This document shows, piece after piece, positions 15,590 to 24,383 of a stretch of DNA of 64,000 nucleotides (its first letter is position 1; each line of letters begins with the position of its first letter). The position numbers and the translations under genes are program-made. Source of the DNA: Lachnospiraceae bacterium A2 (GTDB lineage Bacteria > Bacillota > Clostridia > Lachnospirales > Lachnospiraceae). The notes under the pieces were generated by a model that did not search any database, was not told the DNA's origin, and saw only the letters and a list, made by a program, of their open reading frames with translations. Location of the stretch: the NCBI GenBank assembly GCA_000403315.2, contig KE159636.1, forward strand, positions 1 through 64,000, read 5' to 3'.

Positions 15590-15825
15590 TGCATATTTGG
15601 AAAGTATGCCAGAACCGAGGGCATGGGGGCGCTGGATGTCCGGTGGACATCCGTTTAGCGCGGACCGGAGCGGAGCGTAGACGGAATCCCCATCAAGTTT
15701 GCCGGGTAAGCAAAATCCACGAAGTGGGTTTTGAGTAACTCAGGCGAATCTTGTTGGGGCTGCCACCCCAAGCCCGCCTTTTTGCGGCTTGCGCCGCTTG
15801 AAAAATCCACCCACGAAAGGAGTTA
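15590..15825. other. Structured leader of the Tn1549-like mobilisation genes, candidate oriT
   Basis: No gene. It holds a perfect stem GGATGTCC/GGACATCC (15634-15652), a TTGGGG/CCCCAA hairpin near 15751-15768 and GC-rich repeats. The position directly before mobC-relaxase is where these elements keep oriT. Confidence 0.4.
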
Positions 15826-15831
15826 AAGCCC

Positions 15832-16539
15832 ATGAAAAAATACAACACGCCCCACCGCCGCCGGGTAATCAAGACACGCTTGACTGAGGAAGAATACGCC
15901 GAGTTTGCCGAGCATGTCACCCTCACCGTAGACCGGGCGCAACAGTTAGGCGAGCAGTTTTGTAAAGAGCATTTCCCCGGACACCAAGCCCTTGTATGCA
16001 CCCACCCGGACGGGCATAACCACAGCGGCAACATTCATGTGCATATCGTAATCAATTCCCTGCGGATTGCGGAAGTGCCGCTATTGCCCTACATGGAAAG
16101 ACCAGCCGACACAAGGGAGGGCTGCAAACACCGCTGTACGGACGCAGCTATGGAGTATTTCAAAGCGGAAGTCATGGAGATGTGGCACTGGGAAAACCTC
16201 TATCAGATTGATTTGCTGAACGGGAGCAAGAGCCGAGTTACCGAGCGTGAGTATTGGGCGAAACGGAAAGGACAAGCCGCACTGGATAAAGAGAACGCTT
16301 CCCATGCCGCCACAGAAGAGCTGCCCAAACAGACCAAGTTTGAAACCGACAAGGAGAAGCTACGGCGCACAATCCGAGCTGCCATACTGGAAGCACTCAC
16401 CATAAACGCACAGAACGCCGCCGGAGCCGCCGAAACACTCACACCCAAACAAGAATACCCCCGCAGCATAAAAGACCGTTTACAGCGGAATGAAGCTTCC
16501 GTAAACACCCCGAAACAAGACAGCGTACAGCGATGGTAG
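15832..16539 (+). pseudogene. In-frame fusion of MobC N-terminus to relaxase interior
   Basis: The first 29 residues (MKKYNTPHRRRVIKTRLTEE through FAEHV) are the start of a Tn1549-type MobC. From residue 30 the protein continues abruptly as the interior of a relaxase (RAQQLGEQFCKEHFPGHQAL, with the histidine motif in HPDGHNHSGNIHVHIVINS). The rest of MobC and the relaxase N-terminus with its catalytic tyrosine are missing, consistent with one in-frame deletion. The frame then ends after VQRW by a frameshift near 16530. Nicking activity is not expected. Confidence 0.8.
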
Positions 16540-17108
16540 ACCGGGAAGCGAAACGAGCCGAGGGCAAGGGTATCGGATATGAATGCTGGGCGGCTGTCCA
16601 CAACCTAAAGCAAATGGCGGCTACCGTGAGCATTTACGAGGAATCCGGCTTTTCTTCCCCGGAAGAACTGGAAGCCGCCCTTGCCGCTGCCAGTGCCGGG
16701 CTGCATGAAGTGACCGGGAAACTGAAAGCCGTGGAAAGCACTTTGTGGGAGAAAAAGGACTTGCAGAAACAGCTATTGGCGTACATCAAAACCAAACCAG
16801 TCCATGACGGGTTGCGGGCGCAGAAAACCGAGAAAGCCCGGAGAGCCTACCGGGAGCAGCACGAAAGCGAGTTTATCATTTCCGAATCTGCCGCCCGGTA
16901 TTTCAAGGCACAGGGAATCCAAAAGCTGCCAGCGTCCAAAGCATTACAGACCGAGATTGAGCAGCTTACCAAAGAGAAAAACGCCCTTTACAACGAGTAC
17001 CGGGAGAAGAAAGCAAGCGTCCGGGAATTGCAGACCGTAAAGAGCAACATAGACCGAATTTTGCGCCGTGAGCCGGAACGTGGAAAGGGGCGGGATAATG
17101 AACGGTAA
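16533..17108 (+). pseudogene. Relaxase C-terminal part after frameshift
   Basis: 191 codons continuing the same relaxase in another frame (VDREAKRAEGKGIGYECWAA, LKQMAATVSIYEESGFSS, ending NIDRILRREPERGKGRDNER). It is the helical C-terminal domain. A one-base change near 16530 would join it to the upstream frame. It has no ribosome site of its own. Confidence 0.75.
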
Positions 17109-17265
17109 ACGCCCCTACATGGACTATCGCCAGTACAGAGCCGCCAGCGGGAATGATTGTGTGTGCCATGCCGCCGCATTGCGCCGCTGGTTAAACCGGG
17201 AGAAAAAGGAGAAACCGAAAAAGGGAATCCCCGATTATTCCTACAAAGAGGGCGAGAGCCTTTGA
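17098..17265 (+). CDS. Small Tn1549-type hypothetical protein
   Basis: 55 residues (RPYMDYRQYRAASGNDCVCH, tail RREKKEKP-like basic, then GIPDYSYKEGESL). A short gene in this position is usual in Tn1549-like elements; function unknown. GGAAAGGGG lies just upstream of ATG 17098, and it overlaps the relaxase end by 11 bases. Confidence 0.5.
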   Translation: MNGKRPYMDYRQYRAASGNDCVCHAAALRRWLNREKKEKPKKGIPDYSYKEGESL

Positions 17266-17324
17266 CAGCATAGAAGCAACGCCCCAATGGGGCGTAACAG
17301 ACCATGAACAAGGAGGACGATTTT

Positions 17325-18170
17325 ATGTGTGATTATGATAACGCCATTTTCCGGCTTGCCACAGAAACAGAGCCGGAGGACTATACGGGCGAGGACGGGC
17401 TTTTATACTGCGGGAACTGCCGCCAGCCCAAAGAAGCCTACTTTGCAGAGGGCAAGACGCTTTTCGGGCGTGACCGCTACCCCAAAGAATGTGACTTCCA
17501 ACGGAAACAGCGGGAGGAACGGGAAGCCGCAGACCGGGAGCAGAAACACCGGGAGGAACTGGAACGGCTGAAAAGAAAGGGCTTCACCGACCCGGCTATG
17601 AGGGAATGGACTTTCGGGAATGACAACGGCAAATGCCCGCAAATGCACAAAGCCTATGCCTATGTGGAGTGTTGGGAGGAAATGAAAGCCACAAATACCG
17701 GCTATCTGTTATGGGGCATGGTAGGCACAGGCAAAAGCTATTTCGCCGGGTGTATCGCCAACGCCCTTATGGAGAAAGAGGTTTCCGTGTGCATGACGAA
17801 CTTTGCGGCTATACTCAACGACCTTGCCGCCAGCTTCAAAGACCGCAACGAGTATATAGCCCGCCTTTGCAGCTTCCCCCTGCTTGTCCTTGACGATTTT
17901 GGCATGGAGCGTGGCACGGAATACGGGCTTGAACAGGTTTACAACGTGGTTGACAGCAGATACCGCAGCGGCAAGCCCCTAATCGTGACAACAAATTTGA
18001 CGCTGGAAGAATTGCAGAACCCGGAGGACACCGCCCACGCCCGGATATATGACCGCATTACGGAAATGTGTACCCCCGTCCGCATTACCGGGGAGAATTT
18101 CAGAAAAGCCACGGCGCAGGAGAAAATGGAACAGCTTAAAACGCTGCTGAACAGAAAGGAGAGCCTATGA
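17325..18170 (+). CDS. DnaC/IstB-like ATP-binding protein of a conjugative transposon
   Basis: 281 residues. The N-terminal domain has a zinc-finger-like pair of CxxC groups (YCGNCRQPKEAYF, ECDFQRKQ). The C-terminal AAA+ domain has Walker A GMVGTGKS, Walker B LLVLDDFGME and sensor region IVTTNLTLEEL. It probably loads a replicative helicase during element replication. ATG 17325 is chosen because AAGGAGG lies at 17309-17315; an upstream ATG at 17304 precedes that site. It overlaps TnpW by 4 bases. Confidence 0.85.
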   Translation: MCDYDNAIFRLATETEPEDYTGEDGLLYCGNCRQPKEAYFAEGKTLFGRDRYPKECDFQRKQREEREAADREQKHREELERLKRKGFTDPAMREWTFGNDNGKCPQMHKAYAYVECWEEMKATNTGYLLWGMVGTGKSYFAGCIANALMEKEVSVCMTNFAAILNDLAASFKDRNEYIARLCSFPLLVLDDFGMERGTEYGLEQVYNVVDSRYRSGKPLIVTTNLTLEELQNPEDTAHARIYDRITEMCTPVRITGENFRKATAQEKMEQLKTLLNRKESL

Positions 18171-18364
18171 CCAACACCCACAACAGAAGCACCGCCAATA
18201 CCGCCCGCCGCCCGGATTGCGTCACCGAGGTACGCCGGGGGAACACCGTCCTTGTGGTTTCCGGCTACTTCAAGCAAGGCACGACCGCCACCGCCGCCGG
18301 CAAGATGATGAAAGTGCTGGAAGCCGAAAGCGCAGCCGGACACAAGCCGCCTTTTACCGCATAA
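18167..18364 (+). CDS. tnpW: TnpW family transposon-encoded protein
   Basis: 65 residues with the TnpW core VRRGNTVLVVSGYFKQGTTA followed by a short helix (GKMMKVLEAE). It is a small protein always found next to the recombinase of Tn1549-like elements; role unknown. The serine recombinase that should follow has lost its first half. Confidence 0.78.
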   Translation: MTNTHNRSTANTARRPDCVTEVRRGNTVLVVSGYFKQGTTATAAGKMMKVLEAESAAGHKPPFTA

Positions 18365-18397
18365 ACCGGGCATGACTGCTGATAGCGCTTAAGCTGT

Positions 18398-18925
18398 TTA
18401 TCCCAAAACAAGCTCATAAAGATGAAATGGCATGGGAATACCTATATCGGCATAAGTAATATCCACAGTATCCACATATTTAAAACCGTATGACTGATAC
18501 ATTTTGACAGGTATATCATTCCCTTTCAGACAGTCTAACCGTATTGCCTTCCAACCTCTGCTTCTTGCTGTCTGGATTGCATGTTCGACAAGCTGCTTTG
18601 AATATCCACGCCCGCCATAATCCGGCAGAACACGAAGTGCGTGCATAATGACTACTTCATTTTTTGCGGCATTGATTTGCCAGCGAACTGTATTATATGC
18701 ACTGTCGCAATCATGGTTTAGAATATATGCTGCAGCGATTTTATTATCTTCTATGCCGATAAATTGACATCTGCCTTTGATAGATTCCTCTACCATTGCT
18801 TGCGAGGGAAAACCACCTTTATCCCCGTTTGGAAGGAAGCTTTTTTCCCCAAGGACATCACACATTACACTGTAAAAAGACATTAGCTCTGTCAAATTGT
18901 CATTTGTAGCCTGTACAATTTTCAT
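18398..18925 (-). CDS. GNAT-family N-acetyltransferase
   Basis: 175 residues with the acetyl-CoA-binding motif in VLPDYGGRGYSKQLVEHA (Q/R-x-x-G-x-G/A variant) and a C-terminal YQSYGFKYVDTV strand typical of GNAT. The substrate is not predictable. It is AT-rich and lies in the opposite direction to the Tn1549 genes, between tnpW and the recombinase fragment, so it arrived by a separate event that removed the recombinase 5' half. Confidence 0.8.
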   Translation of the reverse strand: MKIVQATNDNLTELMSFYSVMCDVLGEKSFLPNGDKGGFPSQAMVEESIKGRCQFIGIEDNKIAAAYILNHDCDSAYNTVRWQINAAKNEVVIMHALRVLPDYGGRGYSKQLVEHAIQTARSRGWKAIRLDCLKGNDIPVKMYQSYGFKYVDTVDITYADIGIPMPFHLYELVLG

Positions 18926-18952
18926 TCATTACACCACCTTAGTATACAGATT

Positions 18953-19837
18953 TTGATGAAAATAGTTTACCACAGAAAAAATAAAATTTCCATCATCAAA
19001 GTGTCCTACAAGGTAAAGCAGAGCAAGGAGAACCCCGAAGAAAAGCAGGTAATCTTTGAGAACCACCACGAGACTATCATAGACCATGACACATGGGAGC
19101 GTGTGCAGGAGCTGCGCAAGCAGCGCAAACGCCCCAACCGCTATGATGAAGTGGGCTTGTTCTCCGGCATACTGTTTTGTACGGATTGCGGCAGTGTCAT
19201 GTACCAGCAGAGGTATCAGACGGACAAGCGGCGGCAGGACTGCTATATCTGCGGCAGCTACAAGAAGCGCACGGCAGACTGTACGGCGCACTTTATCCGC
19301 ACCGACCTCTTGACCGAGGGAGTGACCGAGAATTTACGGAAAGTCACCAGCTATGCCGCCAAGCATGAAGCCCGGTTTATGAAGCTGTTGACCGAGCAGA
19401 CCGAGGACGGGAGCAAACGCCGGAACGCCGCCAAGAAGAAAGAACTGGAAGCGGCAGAAAAGCGGATTGCGGAACTCTCCGCTATCTTCAAGCGGCTGTA
19501 TGAGGACAGCGTGGCCGGGCGCATATCGGACGAGCGTTTCACAGAGCTTTCGGCAGACTACGAAGCCGAGCAAAAGGAACTGAAAGAGAAAGCCGCCGCT
19601 TTGCAGAGCGAACTTTCTAAAACGCTGGAAACCACGGCAAACGCTGAAAAGTTTATGAAAGTAGTCCGCAAGTACACCAGCTTTGAGGAACTCACCCCTA
19701 CCCTGTTGCGGGAGTTTGTGGAGAACATCGTAATCCACGAATCGGAAGCCCTTGACGGGAAACGGCGGGGGAAGCTCCGCAGACAGGAAATCGAAATCTA
19801 TTACTCTTTTGTCGGCAAGATAGAACTGCCCGACTAA
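18953..19837 (+). pseudogene. Large serine recombinase (TnpX-like), C-terminal half
   Basis: The family sequence begins near residue 14 (KVSYKVKQSKENPEEKQVIF). It includes the recombinase domain (HHETIIDHDTWERVQELRKQ), the zinc ribbon (FCTDCGSVMYQQ, CYICGSYKKRTADC), the coiled coil and the C-terminal DUF4368 (ENIVIHESEALDGKRRGKLR). The N-terminal resolvase domain with the catalytic serine, roughly half of a normal protein, is absent and GNAT-linked DNA takes its place. It cannot catalyse recombination. Confidence 0.85.
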
Positions 19838-19916
19838 AGCCCGACCCGTCCGGCAGTCAGCCGGACAGGGAACGGCAAAATTTTTTACACTTCTTTTATT
19901 TCTTTATCTCACATGA

Positions 19917-20012
19917 GCAAAATCACAGGAAATCAAGCAGCTTATGAGTGGAGGGGGCATTATCATTGTGGCGCAGACGGTGATCCCGCAGCTTACAAGC
20001 CTCTTTTCTTAA
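19917..20012 (+). pseudogene. Maff2-like conjugation membrane protein, 3' scar
   Basis: 31 codons in frame encode AKSQEIKQLMSGGG followed by IIIVAQTVIPQLTSLFS and a stop, matching the end of the Maff2 family small membrane proteins of Tn1549-type transfer regions. The 5' part is gone; the junction is near 19916. Confidence 0.6.
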
Positions 20013-20015
20013 TCT

Positions 20016-20117
20016 ATGGGGCCGATTATCGACAGGATCACTGAATTTATAAAGGAAATATTGCAGGGGTGGGTGCTTGACAACCTCGGCACGATGTTCA
20101 CGGAAGTGAATTGTTAG
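20016..20117 (+). pseudogene. VirB6-like conjugation protein, 5' scar
   Basis: 33 codons (MGPIIDRITEFIKEILQGWV, then LDNLGTMFTEVNC, stop) resemble the start of the VirB6/TrbL-like protein that follows Maff2 in these elements. It breaks off at 20117. Together with the previous scar it shows that a complete transfer module was once here. Confidence 0.55.
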
Positions 20118-20219
20118 TAAAGTGGGTTTTGGCAAAAACAAGTGGAATAAAAGCTGGTGTGCAGGTGGTTCTTATAAAATGAATATGGTAAAATTTTATA
20201 AGAAACGAGGTAAAGCAAT

Positions 20220-20588
20220 ATGGAAAAGAAAATTTATATTACAGAAGAAGAACGGGCAAAGTGCCAAAAGGTGGCTGATGCGTTTGCGGAGCTGTACGAA
20301 ATGGCGGATATTGTAGTGGTTGATGTAGGCAGATATGGCTTTGTGATGCTGAAATACTATACGCCTCTGCATGGCTTTGAAGAAGATGAAACTTTTACGG
20401 ACAGCAGGACATTGTTTGAGGAATTGTATCAGGAATGGTTAAACACAAAACTGTGTTGTATTGCAAAGGAAATGGGTATGAACGACATACTCTATGAAAA
20501 GGTGTTCAAAAGTCTGTCAGAAGAAAAGCGGTCGGAATTTATCGGGCGGAAAACTGATTTTGCGAGGACGGCAGAGATAATACTGTAA
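20220..20588 (+). CDS. Hypothetical protein
   Basis: 122 residues, unrecognised: acidic, with an alpha/beta pattern (YITEEERAKCQKVADAFAEL, DIVVVDVGRYGFVMLKYYTP). ACGAGGT before ATG 20220 serves as ribosome site and a TATAAAAT box lies about 45 bases upstream. It stands alone and is closed by a terminator. Confidence 0.55.
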   Translation: MEKKIYITEEERAKCQKVADAFAELYEMADIVVVDVGRYGFVMLKYYTPLHGFEEDETFTDSRTLFEELYQEWLNTKLCCIAKEMGMNDILYEKVFKSLSEEKRSEFIGRKTDFARTAEIIL

Positions 20589-20641
20589 AATTATTTCGTT
20601 AAAAGGTTACCGATAATAAACGGTTCAGCTAAGCAAGGAAA

Positions 20642-20668
20642 GGCTCTGTCAATGACAGGGTTTTTCCT
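20642..20668 (+). terminator. Rho-independent terminator
   Basis: CTCTGTCA and TGACAGGG pair around a one-base loop within a longer imperfect stem, followed by TTTTTCCTTTT. Confidence 0.65.
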
Positions 20669-20735
20669 TTTTAAAAAAATAAAATAATTTGTAACAAATC
20701 GCACTTAAAAAGAACTAACAATATGAGGTGCTGAT

Positions 20736-21233
20736 ATGGATAAAGAAAAAATTGATGAAATATATCGTGAAAACGCCGCCATGCTATATAAATATCTATG
20801 CGGCTTAACGCAGGACAGCGGACTTGCCGAGGAACTGACGCAGGAAACATTCTTTCAAGCAATTAAGGGGATTGACAAGTTTAGGGGAGATTGTAAAATT
20901 TCCGTCTGGCTATGCGGTATTGCCAAAAAAATATGGTACAAAGAACTGGAAAAAAGAAGCAGGCACAAAACCGCCCCACTGGACGATACGATACCTTCCA
21001 CAGAAAATATTGAAAGTAAAAGCCTTGACAATTTAGAAAAAATAGAAATTTTCCGCCTTATGCACAACCTGGATGATGTGACAAAAGAAGTTATGTATTT
21101 ACGATTGGCAGGGGAACTACAATTTTCTGAAATTGCGGCTATTTTGGGAAAAACGGAAAATTGGGCGAGGGTAACTTATTACAGGGGAAAACAAAAAATA
21201 ATGAAAGGAATGAAAGAATGGAACGTGAATTAG
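20736..21233 (+). CDS. ECF-type RNA polymerase sigma factor
   Basis: 165 residues with sigma region 2 (LYKYLCGLTQDSGLAEELTQ, ETFFQAIKGIDKFRGDCKIS, VWLCGIAKKIWY) and region 4 HTH (MYLRLAGELQFSEIAAILGK, TENWARVTYYRGKQKI). It directs RNA polymerase to a small stress regulon. The next gene is its anti-sigma factor (16-base overlap) and the following three genes form an ABC exporter, so the likely stimulus is a membrane-active compound. Confidence 0.9.
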   Translation: MDKEKIDEIYRENAAMLYKYLCGLTQDSGLAEELTQETFFQAIKGIDKFRGDCKISVWLCGIAKKIWYKELEKRSRHKTAPLDDTIPSTENIESKSLDNLEKIEIFRLMHNLDDVTKEVMYLRLAGELQFSEIAAILGKTENWARVTYYRGKQKIMKGMKEWNVN

Positions 21234-21976
21234 CTTGTGAAATTGTAAAAGATTTGCTTCCTCTCTATGTGGACGGGATTGTAAGTGATGTTTCCCAAAA
21301 AAGCATAGAAAACCATTTGGAGCATTGTACGGATTGTAAAGAGGTATACCACAATATGGCTTTTCATTTAGAAATGGAAACACCGCCGACAGAAGTTTCA
21401 GATGTAAAAAGATTTTTGAAAAAAACAAAGAAAATGTATCTGCTATATGGATTAGGCGGTCTTAGCTTTATTGCAATACTTGTCTGTCTGATAGTGGATT
21501 TGGCAGTAAACAAAGGAATTACATGGTCTTTGATTGCAGGAAGCTCTTGCTTATTTGCGGACGCTTTTATATATGCTCTTTCAACCTGCAAAAAGAATAA
21601 AGGCTGTATTGCAATGGCAGTTATAAGCATTGGAACATTCTGCCTGCTTTCTGCCATACAGATTACTAGATATTATCTTATGGAAACAGGGACATTCTGG
21701 TTTTTCCGCTATGGTCTGCCTATCCTTCTGTTATGGCTTCTTGTCCTCTGGTTTCCAGTGCTTACAAGAACATTCCTAAAATGGAACATTTGGGATTGCA
21801 TAGTATTGTTTCTATTCTTGGTAATCGTAGGAAACTATACCACAAAACTAATTACAGAAGATTATGTGTGGAATGATGTACTCCATATGCAAGGATTTAT
21901 AGGCAATGCCCTTGGAGAAGTAATTGGAATCATAGTATTTGGAATTATTGGGAGGATTGAAAAATGGAGAAAATAA
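21218..21976 (+). CDS. Membrane-bound zinc-finger anti-sigma factor
   Basis: 252 residues. The N-terminal anti-sigma zinc finger (zf-HC2) shows HLEHCTDCKEVYHNM preceded by CEIVKDLLPLYVDG. Five to six membrane segments follow (LYGLGGLSFIAILVCLIVDL and others to FGIIGRI). ATG 21218 (MERELACEIV) is chosen inside the sigma gene's end because the zinc-finger domain begins there; the longer reading from 21161 overlaps sigma region 4. It holds the sigma factor at the membrane until the signal arrives. It overlaps the ATPase gene by 13 bases. Confidence 0.85.
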   Translation: MERELACEIVKDLLPLYVDGIVSDVSQKSIENHLEHCTDCKEVYHNMAFHLEMETPPTEVSDVKRFLKKTKKMYLLYGLGGLSFIAILVCLIVDLAVNKGITWSLIAGSSCLFADAFIYALSTCKKNKGCIAMAVISIGTFCLLSAIQITRYYLMETGTFWFFRYGLPILLLWLLVLWFPVLTRTFLKWNIWDCIVLFLFLVIVGNYTTKLITEDYVWNDVLHMQGFIGNALGEVIGIIVFGIIGRIEKWRK

Positions 21977-22887
21977 TCAGCGTAAAAAATCTAAAAAAAG
22001 CATATAAAAATGAAACTGCCGTTGAGAATGTATGCTTTGAACTTACACCCGGAAATATCATGGGACTATTGGGGACAAACGGAGCGGGTAAAACTACGAC
22101 ATTAAAGATGATTACCAACTTGTGTTCCAAAGATAACGGGAGAATCCTCATAGACAACGTATCATTAGATGAAAATCCCGAACTGGCATTGTCAAAGGTT
22201 GGGGCGGCACTTGATACCCCCAGTTTTTATCAAGAACTGACTGCAAGAGAAAATATAGAATGTTTTGCACACCTATATGAAAATATCCCAAACGGGCAAG
22301 TTATGGAATTGCTTGATTATGTCGGGCTTAGTTCACAGGCTGAAAAGAAAGTAAAAAAGTTTTCTCTTGGAATGAAACAAAGGCTGGCGTTGGCAAGGGC
22401 TATGTTAGGACAGCCAAAACTGATTATTTTAGACGAGCCAGCAAACGGATTAGACCCGCAGGGACAGATTAACCTATACCGTCTGATTTGCGATATGGCG
22501 AAAGAACGAAACACAACATTTATCGTTTCATCACACCAACTGCATGATATGGAAAAATTCTGTACCGATATTTTAATTTTGGATAAAGGAAAAAGTATCT
22601 TGCAGGGGAAAACGGAAAAGATTTTATCTGAAACAACAAATATTGTGGACTGCATACTGGAAGAAACAAACGCTGCCCGGAGTGTCCTCTCCGGGTGTAA
22701 AGGAATAAGTTTGGTTTCACAGAAAGGAAATCAGTTTACAATCAGACTTGAAAATATTTGTTTTGATGAATTTGTTAAAAAACTTGTAGCAAACCATTTG
22801 CATATTAACTATCTTTCCATGCGGAAACACTCATTGCAGGATCTTTTTCTAAAACTGACAGGGGGAGCAGAGCCATGTATTCATTAA
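21964..22887 (+). CDS. ABC transporter ATP-binding protein (antimicrobial-peptide type)
   Basis: 307 residues: Walker A GTNGAGKT, Q-loop region, signature LGMKQRLALARAM, Walker B LIILDEPANGLDP and H-switch VSSHQLHDM. The C-terminal 80 residues form the extra domain common in BcrA/lantibiotic-immunity ATPases. It energises the two membrane proteins encoded downstream; overlap with the first is 13 bases. Confidence 0.9.
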   Translation: MEKIISVKNLKKAYKNETAVENVCFELTPGNIMGLLGTNGAGKTTTLKMITNLCSKDNGRILIDNVSLDENPELALSKVGAALDTPSFYQELTARENIECFAHLYENIPNGQVMELLDYVGLSSQAEKKVKKFSLGMKQRLALARAMLGQPKLIILDEPANGLDPQGQINLYRLICDMAKERNTTFIVSSHQLHDMEKFCTDILILDKGKSILQGKTEKILSETTNIVDCILEETNAARSVLSGCKGISLVSQKGNQFTIRLENICFDEFVKKLVANHLHINYLSMRKHSLQDLFLKLTGGAEPCIH

Positions 22888-23639
22888 CAAAATTATATGC
22901 AAGAAAACTATACAAACAAAAATTGATTTACATTTTTTTTGCCTGCTTTTTTACAGCTTCTTTCTTTTATGCTTTCCTTATTTCAACGCCGCAAATGGAA
23001 GAAATGCTAAATATCAATATTGGAATAGTTGGCAGGAAAAATTTCCCCGAATTTATGATGCGGTTTTATGTCGGGACAGTGGGTATTCTTTTTAATGTAT
23101 TTCTGCTGACACTGTTTATTTGTGAGGAAGATAGGAACAAAATGCTTTATCAGCCTTTATTGCATGGGGAAAACCGCACCAGAATGATACGGGCAAAAAT
23201 CTATGTTGCTGTTAGTATGTCAATGATTTTTGTTTTGTTGGTGGCTCTTATAAATTACATAACAGCCTTTATGCGTTGGGGCTATGAAATCTTTGAACAG
23301 GCAGCCTTTATCAGGACCATTATAAAATATCTGTTATCGGGTATCTATATGTCAGTTATAACGCTTGGGATAGTTACACTTTGTATCTGTACCCGCAACG
23401 CATGGAAAACAATATTTTTTGTGATTATTTATCTATTGATTGACCAATTTATATACAGTTCCAATATTACTTTATTACAAAAAGTATGGGTTGGATATTA
23501 CCTTAACCTTTGGACGTTTGCATATGAGTATCAGAAAATAACATTTAGTGAACTGCTTATAGGAACATCCATTATGATATTGTACGGAATTGCTTTTTTT
23601 CAAATATCCCTATATAGAACACAAAAAATAGATTTTTGA
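22875..23639 (+). CDS. ABC-2 type permease
   Basis: 254 residues with six predicted membrane segments (LIYIFFACFFTASFFYAFLI, VGILFNVFLLTLFICEE, and so on). The layout of a long first loop and paired helices is that of lantibiotic-immunity ABC-2 permeases. It forms the channel with the next gene's product. Confidence 0.85.
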   Translation: MYSLTKLYARKLYKQKLIYIFFACFFTASFFYAFLISTPQMEEMLNINIGIVGRKNFPEFMMRFYVGTVGILFNVFLLTLFICEEDRNKMLYQPLLHGENRTRMIRAKIYVAVSMSMIFVLLVALINYITAFMRWGYEIFEQAAFIRTIIKYLLSGIYMSVITLGIVTLCICTRNAWKTIFFVIIYLLIDQFIYSSNITLLQKVWVGYYLNLWTFAYEYQKITFSELLIGTSIMILYGIAFFQISLYRTQKIDF

Positions 23640-23651
23640 GGGAGGTAAAAA

Positions 23652-24383
23652 ATGATTATAAGATTATTAGATATACAATTTGCACGACTAAAAAGGCAAA
23701 AGATATTATACGTATTTTTTGCCGTAATGGCAGTGATTATCATTTCCAATGCGCTTCGGGAAGATAATGGCATGGGATATTATGCAGGCGGTAAATTTCC
23801 AACAATGTGTATGCAGTCCTATATTGATATTGTCGGTATACTATTCCTTAGTTTTATCAGCGCAGTGTTGATTTGTGGGGAAAAGGCAAGCGGTATGTTT
23901 CGGCAGCCTTTGTTGAATGGCGTTTCCAAAAAACAGCTTTTAATTGCAAAAACTGTTAGTATTTTTACAGTTACGTTAATATGTTTTTTGTTTGTGGTAA
24001 TCGTCAGCATTGTAACAGGTTTCTTTTTATGGGGCAGCCATATCTTCGATTATGCACAGGAATATTTGTTACAAATGTTGTTATTAGTTTTTCCGCAGAT
24101 AACAATGGTTCTGTTTTTGGTGCTTTTATCCTTGTATATGTCGAATATATCCAGTATGATGTGCGCGTCTCTGATAATTTTATTAGTCAATAATTTGTTT
24201 AGCCAGTTTTTTGGCAGTTACATATCGTTTATAGACTTTATGTATTATCTGTATGCTTTTTCTGGATATAACGGAATGGAATTGACAAGCAAAATGATTG
24301 TATTAGGAATTGCTGTTAATGTCATAACAGGAATTATCCTTGCTTATGGAATTAGTAGACGCACAAATAGTATGATAATGTAG
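23652..24383 (+). CDS. ABC-2 type permease, second subunit
   Basis: 243 residues, six membrane segments, clearly a paralogue of the preceding permease (LDIQFARLKRQKILYVFFAV, DIVGILFLSFISAVLICGEK). GGAGG lies seven bases before the start. It is the last gene of the sigma/anti-sigma/ABC operon; no clear terminator follows directly. Confidence 0.85.
   Translation: MIIRLLDIQFARLKRQKILYVFFAVMAVIIISNALREDNGMGYYAGGKFPTMCMQSYIDIVGILFLSFISAVLICGEKASGMFRQPLLNGVSKKQLLIAKTVSIFTVTLICFLFVVIVSIVTGFFLWGSHIFDYAQEYLLQMLLLVFPQITMVLFLVLLSLYMSNISSMMCASLIILLVNNLFSQFFGSYISFIDFMYYLYAFSGYNGMELTSKMIVLGIAVNVITGIILAYGISRRTNSMIM

Larger units (their letters stand above)
15560..20117. mobile_element. Tn1549-like conjugative transposon remnant
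   Basis: Genes normal for the Tn1549/CTn family lie in order (MobC-relaxase, small ORF, DnaC-like ATPase, TnpW, serine recombinase, Maff2, VirB6-like), but most are fused, truncated or scarred. The sequence is noticeably more GC-rich than either flank, except for the GNAT insertion. Boundaries are approximate. Confidence 0.7.
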
